From contig DRMK01000257.1 of the NCBI GenBank assembly GCA_011322575.1, forward strand, positions 1 to 6,947: a DNA stretch of 6,947 nt, written 5' to 3'. Under the pieces are notes generated by a model. That model searched no databases and was not told the DNA's origin. It saw nothing but the letters and a program-made list of their open reading frames with translations. This document shows, in pieces, positions 1 to 5,765 of this stretch (within the stretch, counting starts at the first letter, position 1; every line of letters begins with the position of its first letter). The DNA comes from Gammaproteobacteria bacterium (GTDB lineage Bacteria > Pseudomonadota > Gammaproteobacteria > Thiohalospirales > Thiohalospiraceae). The translations under genes and the position numbers were made by a program.

Positions 1-4
1 GGAG
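1..4 (+). promoter_or_regulatory. Ribosome binding site of the aldehyde dehydrogenase gene
   Basis: GGAG lies 11 bases before the ATG at 16. The spacing is slightly long but usable, and no other purine-rich match lies closer. The promoter, or any upstream operon partner, is outside the window. Confidence 0.5.
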
Positions 5-15
5 AAAAACCACAA

Positions 16-1380
16 ATGAGTTTCGAATCCATAGATCCGGCCACCGGCCGGCAGCTGGCCAGCTATCCGGTCTGGGGAGATGCCGAGCTGGAGCGCGCGC
101 TGGACGAGGCGGCGGAGGCCGCTCCCGGCTGGGCCGCCAAGCCCGTTGCCGAGCGCTGCGGGGTACTGGGCAGCGTCGCCACGGTGCTGCGCGAGCGCGC
201 CGGGGAGCTGGCCACGCTCATCACCAGGGAGATGGGCAAGCTGCGCCGCGAGGCGCTGGCGGAGGTGGAGAAGTGTGCCCTGGTATGCGACTACTACGCC
301 CAACACGGCCCCCGCTTTCTGGCCGATGAACCGGTAGAGAGCGATGCCAGCCGCAGCTACGTGGCGTACCAGCCGCTCGGCACGGTCCTCGCCGTAATGC
401 CCTGGAACTTCCCCTTCTGGCAGGTGTTCCGCTTTGCCGCTCCGGCCCTGGTGGCCGGCAATGGCGGCCTGCTCAAACACGCCTCCAACGTGCCGCAGTG
501 TGCACTGGCCATCGAGGAGGTGTTCCGGGAGGCGGGATTGCCGCAGGGGGTGTTCCGTACCCTGATGATCCGCGCCGCGCAGGTGCGGGGGGTAATAGAG
601 GATCCCCGGGTCCACGCGGTCACCCTGACCGGCAGCGAACCGGCCGGGCGGCAGGTGGCGGCGGCCGCCGGCGGGGCGCTGAAGAAGTCGGTGCTGGAGC
701 TGGGGGGCTCAGATCCCTTTATCGTCCTGGAGGATTGCGATCTGGAGCACACCATCCAGCAGGCGGTCGCCTCCCGGTTTCTCAACGCCGGGCAGAGCTG
801 CATCGCCGCCAAGCGGTTCATCGTGCTGGAAAAGATCGCCGACACCTTTCTGGAGAGGTTCCGGAGCGCCGTGGAGGCGCTGCGTCCCGGCGATCCGATG
901 CAGGACGAAACCACCCTGGCCCCCATGGCGCGCACCGACCTGCGCGACGAACTGCACCGGCAGGTAATGGACAGCATCGCGCAGGGGGCGGTCGCCGTAA
1001 CCGGCTGCGCCCCCCTCGAGGGGCCTGGGGCCTTCTACCTGCCATCGATCCTGGACCGGGTGACCCCGGAGACCCGCGCCTACCACGAGGAGCTGTTCGG
1101 CCCGGTGGCCAGCATCATCCGGGCACGGGATGAGAAGCAGGCGCTGGAGATCGCCAACAGCAGCCGTTTTGGACTTGGCGGCAGCGTCTGGACGGCGGAC
1201 CCGGCGCGGGGCGAACGGCTGGCGCGCCGGATCCAGTCCGGATGCTGCTTCGTCAACGGCATGGTGAAGAGCGACCCGCGCCTGCCGTTCGGTGGTATAA
1301 AGGCGTCAGGTTATGGCCGCGAGCTCTCGCACCACGGGATACATGAGTTCGTCAATGCCAAGACCATATGGATCCGGTAG
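16..1380 (+). CDS. sad: NAD(P)-dependent succinate-semialdehyde dehydrogenase (Sad/YneI-type aldehyde dehydrogenase)
   Basis: This 454-residue soluble enzyme belongs to the aldehyde dehydrogenase superfamily, which oxidises an aldehyde to its acid with NAD(P)+. The full fold is present. Visible motifs are the MPWNFPFWQ segment (Asn131 of the oxyanion hole), the cofactor-site lysine in LLKHASN (Lys154), the TGSEPAG turn (205-211), the general base in LELGGSDP (Glu228), the nucleophile in NAGQSC (Cys262) and EELFGPV (359-364). Segments such as VLELGGSDPFIVL, AAKRFI, GPMAR/APMAR-DLRDELH and GRELSHHGIHEF closely resemble E. coli Sad (YneI), so succinate semialdehyde, as in GABA or putrescine breakdown, is the likely substrate. 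That substrate is inferred from similarity; related enzymes take other short aldehydes. The start MSFESIDPATG matches the family N-terminus. It overlaps the convergent membrane-protein gene by 29 bp. No GABA transaminase or permease is visible beside it, so the pathway cannot be confirmed here. Confidence 0.93.
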   Translation: MSFESIDPATGRQLASYPVWGDAELERALDEAAEAAPGWAAKPVAERCGVLGSVATVLRERAGELATLITREMGKLRREALAEVEKCALVCDYYAQHGPRFLADEPVESDASRSYVAYQPLGTVLAVMPWNFPFWQVFRFAAPALVAGNGGLLKHASNVPQCALAIEEVFREAGLPQGVFRTLMIRAAQVRGVIEDPRVHAVTLTGSEPAGRQVAAAAGGALKKSVLELGGSDPFIVLEDCDLEHTIQQAVASRFLNAGQSCIAAKRFIVLEKIADTFLERFRSAVEALRPGDPMQDETTLAPMARTDLRDELHRQVMDSIAQGAVAVTGCAPLEGPGAFYLPSILDRVTPETRAYHEELFGPVASIIRARDEKQALEIANSSRFGLGGSVWTADPARGERLARRIQSGCCFVNGMVKSDPRLPFGGIKASGYGRELSHHGIHEFVNAKTIWIR

Positions 1381-2620
1381 CCACTGCCCAGAGGGAAACC
1401 GCTCCGCCCAGCAAAACCGGGCCGAGCACGGCACCGACGCGCCATCCCATGACGCGCCCCGCCACAGCGAATACCAGCACCCATTTGACCAGAGTGTTCA
1501 CCATCGCCGCCAAGACGATAGCGCGAATGGAAAGCTCCCCCTCCAGCTCACCATGCGCCATGCGGGCAAGGGAGAGTACAATGGCGTCCACATCTCCGAT
1601 GCTGGACAGCGCCGTCAACAGATAGATACCCCTCTCTCCAAACCAGGCATAGAGCGCACGCGACGCGAGCATGATCAGCGCCAGCAGCAGACCGAACTGC
1701 AGTGCCGGCAACAGCTCGAACGGGTTGCGCAGCGGGGGTTGCGTAACGTTGCTGCCGTCTCTGTTGCTGCGCCACAGCCACCAGGCCCCGCCATAGGCCA
1801 CTAGCGTCATGGTTCCCATGGGCAACAGCAGATGGGGAAGCAGGGCCGGATTGACCACCGCCACCTCCAGCAGGATACGCGGGAACATGGTGGCAGAGGC
1901 GGCCACGACTCCCGCTGCAAGCAGCCGGCAGAGATCACCGTTACGTCCCAGACGCGAGAAGCTCAGGGTGACGGCGGTGGACGAGACCATCCCGCCGAGC
2001 AACGAGGTCAACATGATTCCCTTGCGGGTCCCGCCGATCTTCATGGCGAAGTAGGCGGCAAAGGAGAGACCGGCAATCAACACCACCAGCCACCAGATGG
2101 CGTAGGGGTTTAGCGCCTGCCACGGGCCATACCCCCGGTTGGGCAGTACCGGCAGCAGCACCACCGAGATCAGCAGCAGCTTGAGGGCACCATACAGCTC
2201 GGACGGCTCCAGGTGACGCAACCAGCGGTGCAGGACCGGCTTGAGACTCAGCAGAGAGGCGGTAACCACCGCCACCGCCGCCGCAACACCCATCTGGCCA
2301 CGCACGGCCAGCGCGCCCAAGGCAAAGGTTACCAACGCGGCCATGACGGTGGTGATACCAACGTCGTGGCGCAGCGCGACCGCCCGCGCGTAGGCCACCA
2401 TGACCAGAATCGCAAAAGCGGCAAAGGCCACCCCCAGCAGCAGCTCCCCCAGCTGCTGCGCCACCAGCGCCCAGAGCCCACCCAGCAGGCCGATCAGACC
2501 GAAGGTGCGGATCCCGGCGATACGGCTGCCCTCCTCCCCGGAGCGCTCGTGCCAGCCGCGCTCGGTTCCGATCAACAGTCCCACTGCCAGCGCAACGGCC
2601 AGGGAGAGCAACTCATCCAT
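1352..2620 (-). CDS. MgtC/SapB-like and DUF4010 domain integral membrane protein
   Basis: This is a polytopic inner-membrane protein of 422 residues from the ATG at 2620 (424 from the ATG at 2626). The N-terminus has the MgtC/SapB pattern: a first helix LLSLAVALAVGLLIGTERGW, then a loop with GIRTFGLIGLLGG (36-48) and two or three more helices to about residue 130. The C-terminal two-thirds matches the DUF4010 family, with GGMVSSTAVTLSFSRLGRN (209-227), SSIGDVDAIVLSLARMA (339-355) and MVNTLVKW (373-380). About 11-12 hydrophobic helices are visible. The function is unknown; MgtC relatives are linked to Mg2+ limitation and virulence, but a transport role is only inference. AGGA at 2630-2633 sits 9 bases before the 2620 start and 3 before 2626, which favours 2620. 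An upstream in-frame ATG at 2698 would add a polar, non-conserved extension with a badly spaced SD, so I rejected it. Its stop lies inside the convergent dehydrogenase gene. Confidence 0.85.
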   Translation of the reverse strand: MDELLSLAVALAVGLLIGTERGWHERSGEEGSRIAGIRTFGLIGLLGGLWALVAQQLGELLLGVAFAAFAILVMVAYARAVALRHDVGITTVMAALVTFALGALAVRGQMGVAAAVAVVTASLLSLKPVLHRWLRHLEPSELYGALKLLLISVVLLPVLPNRGYGPWQALNPYAIWWLVVLIAGLSFAAYFAMKIGGTRKGIMLTSLLGGMVSSTAVTLSFSRLGRNGDLCRLLAAGVVAASATMFPRILLEVAVVNPALLPHLLLPMGTMTLVAYGGAWWLWRSNRDGSNVTQPPLRNPFELLPALQFGLLLALIMLASRALYAWFGERGIYLLTALSSIGDVDAIVLSLARMAHGELEGELSIRAIVLAAMVNTLVKWVLVFAVAGRVMGWRVGAVLGPVLLGGAVSLWAVATGSIWSWH

Positions 2621-2629
2621 ACTCATGGG

Positions 2630-2633
2630 TCCT
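2630..2633 (-). promoter_or_regulatory. Ribosome binding site deciding the start of the MgtC/DUF4010 gene
   Basis: On the minus strand AGGA is followed by CCC, then ATGAGTATG. Spacing is 9 bases to the second ATG (2620) and 3 to the first (2626). The second ATG fits both the spacing and the family N-terminus (MDELLSL). Confidence 0.5.
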
Positions 2634-2724
2634 ACCGCGGTGACGGTTCGCTTTTCAACAGATCCGGACAAGAGACCGTGTGGATCACCTGCCCGCATGG
2701 GGGGCGCAGCAATCCTCCTCGCCC

Positions 2725-2739
2725 GACGGCATGCCCGTC
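2725..2739 (-). repeat. Small hairpin in the leader of the MgtC/DUF4010 gene
   Basis: On the minus strand GACGG and CCGTC form a perfect 5-bp stem around a 5-base loop (GCATG). It ends five bases before the unused SD-like GAGGAGG at 2714-2720. It could be part of a structured leader, but a hairpin this short in GC-rich DNA may be chance. Confidence 0.3.
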
Positions 2740-2753
2740 AGAGGGTGGTTGGC

Positions 2754-2828
2754 GTAGGGGGAATCAGGTTGCTGCATCCAATCGGCTATCGGTGGCGAAG
2801 CGGCCCTCGGCGCGTATCAACCCCCTAC
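2754..2828 (-). repeat. Long-range stem closing a 59-base region at the 5' end of the predicted leader RNA
   Basis: GTAGGGGG and CCCCCTAC (2754-2761 and 2821-2828) are perfect 8-bp complements enclosing 59 bases. On the minus strand the 5' arm starts at the expected transcription start of the TTGACA promoter (2835-2862), so the RNA would open with this closing stem, the geometry of an aptamer P1 helix. The interior shows only short possible stems, such as GGC/GCC and CAG/CUG. I could not match it to a known riboswitch class. The pairing is seen directly; any regulatory role is inference. Confidence 0.4.
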
Positions 2829-2834
2829 CATCCC

Positions 2835-2862
2835 AGTATGCGACGGGGATCCAGCCTGTCAA
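2835..2862 (-). promoter_or_regulatory. Predicted sigma70-type promoter for the MgtC/DUF4010 gene
   Basis: On the minus strand a perfect TTGACA (2857-2862) is followed after 16 bases by CATACT (2835-2840), which matches four of six bases of TATAAT. Transcription would start near 2828, giving a leader of about 200 nt before the start codon at 2620. This would let the membrane-protein gene be expressed independently of nadK-recN. The -35 match is strong for GC-rich DNA, but the -10 is only moderate. Confidence 0.5.
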
Positions 2863-2872
2863 GGACGAGGGT

Positions 2873-2902
2873 GCGCGGCGGTGACGCGCCAACCGCCCGC
2901 GC
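2873..2902 (-). repeat. Imperfect GC-rich inverted repeat downstream of recN
   Basis: GCGCGGCGGT (2873-2882) can pair with ACCGCCCGCGC (2892-2902), 10 bp with one bulged base and a 9-base loop. It lies 19 bases beyond the recN stop codon and just upstream of the predicted TTGACA promoter. No T-run follows on the minus strand, so it is not a canonical intrinsic terminator. It might slow or end recN transcription, or protect the 3' end of the mRNA. Confidence 0.3.
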
Positions 2903-2909
2903 GCTTTCG

Positions 2910-2926
2910 GGCTGAGGCGCTCAGCC
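2910..2926 (-). repeat. Perfect 7-bp hairpin overlapping the recN stop codon
   Basis: GGCTGAG and CTCAGCC are perfect complements around a 3-base loop, and the recN TGA (2921-2923) lies inside one arm. No T-tract follows, so termination by this hairpin alone is doubtful. A 3'-end stabilising role is possible but unproven. Confidence 0.35.
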
Positions 2927-4600
2927 GGAAGCCTGTCCGCGCTCCATCATCTCGCGGGCGTGGGAGATGGTCTGTCCGGTGATCTTCACCCCTCCCAGCA
3001 TCCGGGCCAGCTCCTCCACGCGCTGCTCCCGGCTCAGGGGGTGGACAGCCGTGCTGGTCCCCCCATCGCCGCTCTGCTTGCTCACCAGCAGGTGGTGGTG
3101 GGCCTGGGCTGCCACCTGCGGCTGATGGGTGACGCAGATCACCTGGCAGTGGCGCCCCAGAGTCCGCAGCTGGCGCCCCACTATCTCGGCGACTCCGCCC
3201 CCGATCCCTACATCCACCTCGTCGAATACCAAGGTGGGGATGCTGGCGCTCTGCGCCGTAACCACCTGGATCGCCAGGCTGATTCGCGCCAGCTCGCCGC
3301 CGGATGCCACCTTCGCAAGGGGCTGCAGCGGCTGGCCCGGATTGGCGGCCACCCAGAACTCCACCTGCTCCCGCCCGAAGGCCGAGGGCTCGCCCGATTC
3401 CTGCGGAACCAGCCGGATCTCGAACCGCCCCCCCTCCATTCCTAGCTGCTGCATGTTGCCGGTCACCGCCTTGCCCAGCCTGCGCGCCGCCTCGCGGCGG
3501 CGGCCGGTCAGCTCGGACGCTACCTCATCGTACTCCGCGAGGAGGGCGTTCAACTCGTCACGCAGCTCCCGGGAGCGTGTTTCGGATTGCTCCAGCTCCA
3601 GCAGCTCCTGCTGCAGTTGCGGCAACAGGGCGGGCAGCTCTTCCAGCTCCAGGCGGTGCTTGCGGGCCAGCTGGTGGATGGTGGCCAGACGCTCCTCCAC
3701 CCACTGCAGGCGCTGCGGATTGAGTTCGATGGCGGCGATGCCGCGGTGCAGCTCGCCCGCCGCCTCCTCCACCTGGATGGACGCCCCGTTCAGCAGCTCC
3801 AGCACCCCCCGCAGGGATTCGTCCATCTCCTGCAGGGGCTCCAGCAGCCGGACTATGCGCGCCAGCAGGGTGGAAACCGAGCCCTCCTCGCTCTCGTGGA
3901 GCAGCTCCAGCGCCTGCCGGCACTCCCCCAGCAGCTGGCTGGCGTTGGCCAGGCGGTGGTGCTCCCGCTCCAGTTCGGCCACTTCACCCTGCGCCAGGGA
4001 AAGCGCCTCCAGCTCCTGGATCTGGTAACGCAGCAGATCCATGCGTGCGTCCCGCTCCTGGCCCGCTCCCTGCAACCGCGCCAGCCGTTCGTTCAGCTCC
4101 TGCCAGCGCCGCCGCAGCTGCGCCAGCCGTTCCAGCGGCTGCCGATGCCCGCCGTAGCCATCCAGCAGTTGGCGCTGCATGCCGCGGCGCATCAGGGACT
4201 GGTGCTCGTGCTGTCCATGGATGTCCACCAGCATCTCCCCCAGCTCCCGCATCTGCTGCAGGGTGGCCGGACGCCCGTTGATGTAACCCCTGGAACGGCC
4301 GTCGCTGGTGATCACGCGGCGGATCTGGCAGGCGGTCTCCTCTTCCAGGTCGTGCTCCACCAACCATTGCCACACCTCCGGCCGGTCCCCCAGCTCGAAT
4401 TCGATGCCGATTTCCGCGCGTTTCGCCCCGTGGCGGATCAGGCCACTGTCCGCCCGGTTGCCCAGGCACAAACCCAGCGCATCCAGCAGGATGGATTTTC
4501 CGGCCCCGGTCTCGCCGGTCAGTACGCTCATCCCCTGCTGCAGCTCCAGATCCACCTGCTCCACGAGAGCAAAATCGCGTATCTGCAGGGCGGTCAGCAT
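2921..4600 (-). CDS. recN: DNA repair protein RecN (SMC-like ATPase)
   Basis: RecN is a cytoplasmic, SMC-like ATPase that acts early in recombinational repair of double-strand breaks. The 559-residue length is close to E. coli RecN (553). Visible are Walker A TGETGAGKS (28-36), SDGRSRGYING (99-109), a Q-loop-like HGQHEHQ (128-134), a long Leu/Glu/Arg-rich coiled-coil span (about 150-370), the ABC signature VASGGELARISLAIQ (431-445), Walker B LVFDEVDVGI (457-466) and the switch histidine in VTHQPQVA (His492). The start MLTALQIRDFALVEQV matches the family N-terminus. Its SD is weak: only AAGG directly abutting the ATG. With nadK ending 10 bp upstream, translational coupling to nadK is likely. 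I see no LexA-type CTGT-N8-ACAG box just upstream, unlike E. coli recN. Confidence 0.97.
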   Translation of the reverse strand: MLTALQIRDFALVEQVDLELQQGMSVLTGETGAGKSILLDALGLCLGNRADSGLIRHGAKRAEIGIEFELGDRPEVWQWLVEHDLEEETACQIRRVITSDGRSRGYINGRPATLQQMRELGEMLVDIHGQHEHQSLMRRGMQRQLLDGYGGHRQPLERLAQLRRRWQELNERLARLQGAGQERDARMDLLRYQIQELEALSLAQGEVAELEREHHRLANASQLLGECRQALELLHESEEGSVSTLLARIVRLLEPLQEMDESLRGVLELLNGASIQVEEAAGELHRGIAAIELNPQRLQWVEERLATIHQLARKHRLELEELPALLPQLQQELLELEQSETRSRELRDELNALLAEYDEVASELTGRRREAARRLGKAVTGNMQQLGMEGGRFEIRLVPQESGEPSAFGREQVEFWVAANPGQPLQPLAKVASGGELARISLAIQVVTAQSASIPTLVFDEVDVGIGGGVAEIVGRQLRTLGRHCQVICVTHQPQVAAQAHHHLLVSKQSGDGGTSTAVHPLSREQRVEELARMLGGVKITGQTISHAREMMERGQASG

Positions 4601-4610
4601 CCTTGCACCG

Positions 4611-5495
4611 TTAGGCGAGGCGCCGGCCCCAGTGCAGCTTGGCGCGCAGCAGCTCGAAGTGGTCGTGTCCCGCGGGGTGGATCAGGCGCACCGGCTCGGG
4701 ATTGGTGTGGATGACCACCCGGTCCCCGGCGGTCAGTCCCAGGTTGACCTGTCCGTCGCAGGTGACCTGCGCATAAGGCTGGCTCTGCTCCGCAACCACC
4801 ACCTCCACGGTACTGCTGCTGTGCACCACGATGGGCCGGTTACTCATGGTGTGGGGACAGATGGGGACCAGCACCAGCGCCTCCAGGCTAGGATAGAGGA
4901 TCGGGCCGCCCCCGGACAGGGCGTAGGCGGTGGAACCGGTGGGGGTGGAGACGATCAACCCGTCCGCCCGGATGGTGTTGACATAGACCCCGTTGATGGA
5001 TGTCTCCATCTCGATCATGCGCGCTATATCCCACTTGTGGACCACCACGTCGTTGAAGGCGCTGCTCTCCGAGATCACCTCTCCGTCACGCGTGATGGCA
5101 GCATGCAGCAGGCAGCGCTCCTCCTCCTGGTAGTTGCCGGCGAGCACCTCGTCGAGACAGTGCGCCATACAGTCCGGTGAGATGTCCGCCAGAAATCCGA
5201 GATGGCCGAGATTGATGCCGAGCAGGGGCACGCTGTGGCCGGCCAGGGAGCGCACCGCGTTCAGCAAGGTGCCATCCCCGCCCACTACGATCACCAGATC
5301 GCAGGACCTGCCCAGCTCGGTACGGCTGGCGGTCTCCAGGCCCAGCCCCGGGACCACCTCCGCCGTAGCCTCGTCCAGCAGGATCTTCCGCTCGCGCTGC
5401 CGCAGATATCCGACCAGCCCGGTGAGGGTCTCCTCCACACCGGAGTCGCTATACTTGCCAATCAGTCCGATGGTGGAAAACAGATTCTGCTGCAT
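4611..5495 (-). CDS. nadK: NAD kinase
   Basis: This cytoplasmic enzyme phosphorylates NAD+ to NADP+ and so sets the NADP(H) pool. The 294-residue length is normal (E. coli 292). Key motifs are VVGGDGTLL (70-78, the GGDG nucleotide-binding loop), LLGINLGHLGFLADI (91-105), AFNDVVVHK (146-154, where the usual Asn-Glu is Asn-Asp, a conservative change), RADGLIVSTPTGSTAYALSGGGPI (156-179) and VPICPHTMSNRPIVV. The ATG at 5495 is chosen because AGGAGG sits 5 bases upstream and MQQNLFSTIGLIGK aligns with the E. coli start. A longer frame from 5540 would translate the SD and has no family support. recN follows after 10 bp on the same strand, as one probable transcript. The divergent neighbour is cbpA. 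Confidence 0.97.
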   Translation of the reverse strand: MQQNLFSTIGLIGKYSDSGVEETLTGLVGYLRQRERKILLDEATAEVVPGLGLETASRTELGRSCDLVIVVGGDGTLLNAVRSLAGHSVPLLGINLGHLGFLADISPDCMAHCLDEVLAGNYQEEERCLLHAAITRDGEVISESSAFNDVVVHKWDIARMIEMETSINGVYVNTIRADGLIVSTPTGSTAYALSGGGPILYPSLEALVLVPICPHTMSNRPIVVHSSSTVEVVVAEQSQPYAQVTCDGQVNLGLTAGDRVVIHTNPEPVRLIHPAGHDHFELLRAKLHWGRRLA

Positions 5496-5500
5496 GAAAG

Positions 5501-5506
5501 CCTCCT
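5501..5506 (-). promoter_or_regulatory. Ribosome binding site of nadK
   Basis: AGGAGG on the minus strand lies 5 bases before the ATG at 5495. This near-perfect Shine-Dalgarno sequence decides the nadK start against the longer in-frame ATG at 5540. Confidence 0.8.
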
Positions 5507-5512
5507 GCCTGC

Positions 5513-5540
5513 AAAAAGACCCTCGCCGGGGTTCCGGCAA
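5513..5540 (-). terminator. Terminator- or attenuator-like hairpin in the nadK leader
   Basis: On the minus strand TTGCCGG and CCGGCGA (5523-5540) can form a 7-bp stem with one G-U pair around the loop AACC. A run of five T residues follows (5513-5517), but GGGTC separates it from the stem, so the shape is not ideal. It ends seven bases before the nadK SD. It could attenuate nadK-recN transcription or be chance. Confidence 0.25.
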
Positions 5541-5548
5541 GAACGATC

Positions 5549-5588
5549 AACCGGACAAACTTAGCACGATGCCGCGGCCGCGCCAACC
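5549..5588 (-). promoter_or_regulatory. Weak candidate promoter for nadK-recN
   Basis: On the minus strand TTGGCG is followed after 17 bases by TAAGTT, preceded by TGC as in an extended -10. The hexamers match the sigma70 consensus at only about 4 and 3 positions, so this is the best visible candidate rather than a confident call. It would start transcription roughly 40-50 bases before the nadK ATG. Confidence 0.2.
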
Positions 5589-5628
5589 TGTCGCCGGAGC
5601 TTTCCCGGCAACGGCTTGCCGCTTTCGG

Positions 5629-5643
5629 TTGAAATCGGTTCAA
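5629..5643. repeat. Symmetric TTGAA-N5-TTCAA element overlapping the cbpA -35
   Basis: Perfect 5-bp inverted arms are separated by ATCGG, and the left arm forms most of the predicted -35 hexamer. Position and symmetry suit a binding site for a dimeric regulator that would block or modulate RNA polymerase, but the arms are short. Confidence 0.35.
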
Positions 5644-5656
5644 TCACCACTATTAC
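5629..5656 (+). promoter_or_regulatory. Predicted promoter of cbpA-cbpM
   Basis: TTGAAA (5629-5634, five of six bases of TTGACA) is followed after 16 bases by TATTAC (5651-5656, four of six bases of TATAAT). The -10 is preceded by C and followed by TT, resembling the CTATACTT pattern favoured by sigma S. That would fit E. coli cbpA, which is known to be induced in stationary phase. A sigma32 -10 (CCCCATNT) is not evident. The leader would be about 100 nt. Confidence 0.4.
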
Positions 5657-5754
5657 TTCTATGGATCTGTACGAAAAGAAGTTGGCAAAAAAAACCGCTG
5701 GAGGGTGGGCTCGCGCGGCGTTTCACCGAGTCGACAGGGCCACGTTCCCCCGAA

Positions 5755-5760
5755 GAGGAG
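5755..5760 (+). promoter_or_regulatory. Ribosome binding site of cbpA
   Basis: GAGGAG ends 5 bases before the ATG at 5766, which is ideal placement. It fixes the cbpA start, in agreement with the J-domain N-terminus MEFKDYYEIMGV. Confidence 0.8.
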
Positions 5761-5765
5761 CATAG

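Larger units (their letters stand above)
2627..2920. other. Non-coding gap between recN and the MgtC/DUF4010 gene
   Basis: These 294 bp carry no credible gene on either strand; open frames crossing here are unconserved shadows. On the minus strand the gap holds, in order, an imperfect GC stem just past recN, a sigma70-like promoter, a long-range stem at the predicted 5' end of the transcript, a small hairpin (2725-2739) and a GAGGAGG stretch (2714-2720). The last looks like a Shine-Dalgarno sequence but has no start codon at a suitable distance. See the separate entries. Confidence 0.7.
5496..5765. other. Divergent regulatory region between nadK and cbpA
   Basis: These 270 bp must hold promoters for both nadK-recN (minus) and cbpA-cbpM (plus). 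They contain an attenuator-like hairpin and SD for nadK, a 6-bp hairpin at 5606-5621 (CGGCAA/TTGCCG, loop CGGC), a symmetric TTGAA/TTCAA element on the candidate cbpA promoter, an A8 run (5687-5694) and the cbpA SD. The stretch at 5629-5694 is clearly AT-richer than its surroundings, as expected for a promoter. I see no CIRCE element (TTAGCACTC-N9-GAGTGCTAA) although a HrcA-linked locus might have been expected here. Confidence 0.6.

Noticed and set aside
2621..2698. Longer start (ATG at 2698) for the MgtC/DUF4010 protein.
   Set aside because: The 24-26 extra residues are polar and unlike the family start. The only SD is 15 bases away, whereas AGGA before 2620/2626 is well placed.
2635..2712. 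Possible 26-codon leader peptide from a TTG at 2712, just after GAGGAGG, on the minus strand.
   Set aside because: The SD-like stretch is only one base from the TTG, too close for initiation, and the peptide has no recognisable feature.
2756..2830. tRNA-like outline on the plus strand: about 75 bases, GGGGG/CCCCC closing stem and an ACCA ending.
   Set aside because: There is no T-arm (no TTC loop in a 5-bp stem), no D-stem pairing and no anticodon arm. The length and ACCA look coincidental.
3129..4028. Long plus-strand open frames opposite recN (also 3587-4714).
   Set aside because: They are low-complexity Ser/Arg- or Gln/Leu-rich shadows created by GC-rich codons of recN, with no SD or domain.
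5606..5621. 6-bp hairpin CGGCAA/TTGCCG as a plus-strand terminator.
   Set aside because: No T-run follows and no plus-strand gene ends upstream. It may just be a chance palindrome in GC-rich DNA.
5687..5720. Intrinsic terminator on the minus strand using the T8 run at 5687-5694.
   Set aside because: Only a 4-bp CCGC/GCGG stem with a 16-base loop precedes it, and no gene on that strand ends here.
5496..5765. CIRCE element or sigma32 promoter expected for a chaperone operon.
   Set aside because: Neither the TTAGCACTC inverted repeat nor a CCCCATNT -10 is present. A single TTAGCAC stretch at 5561-5567 has no partner half.
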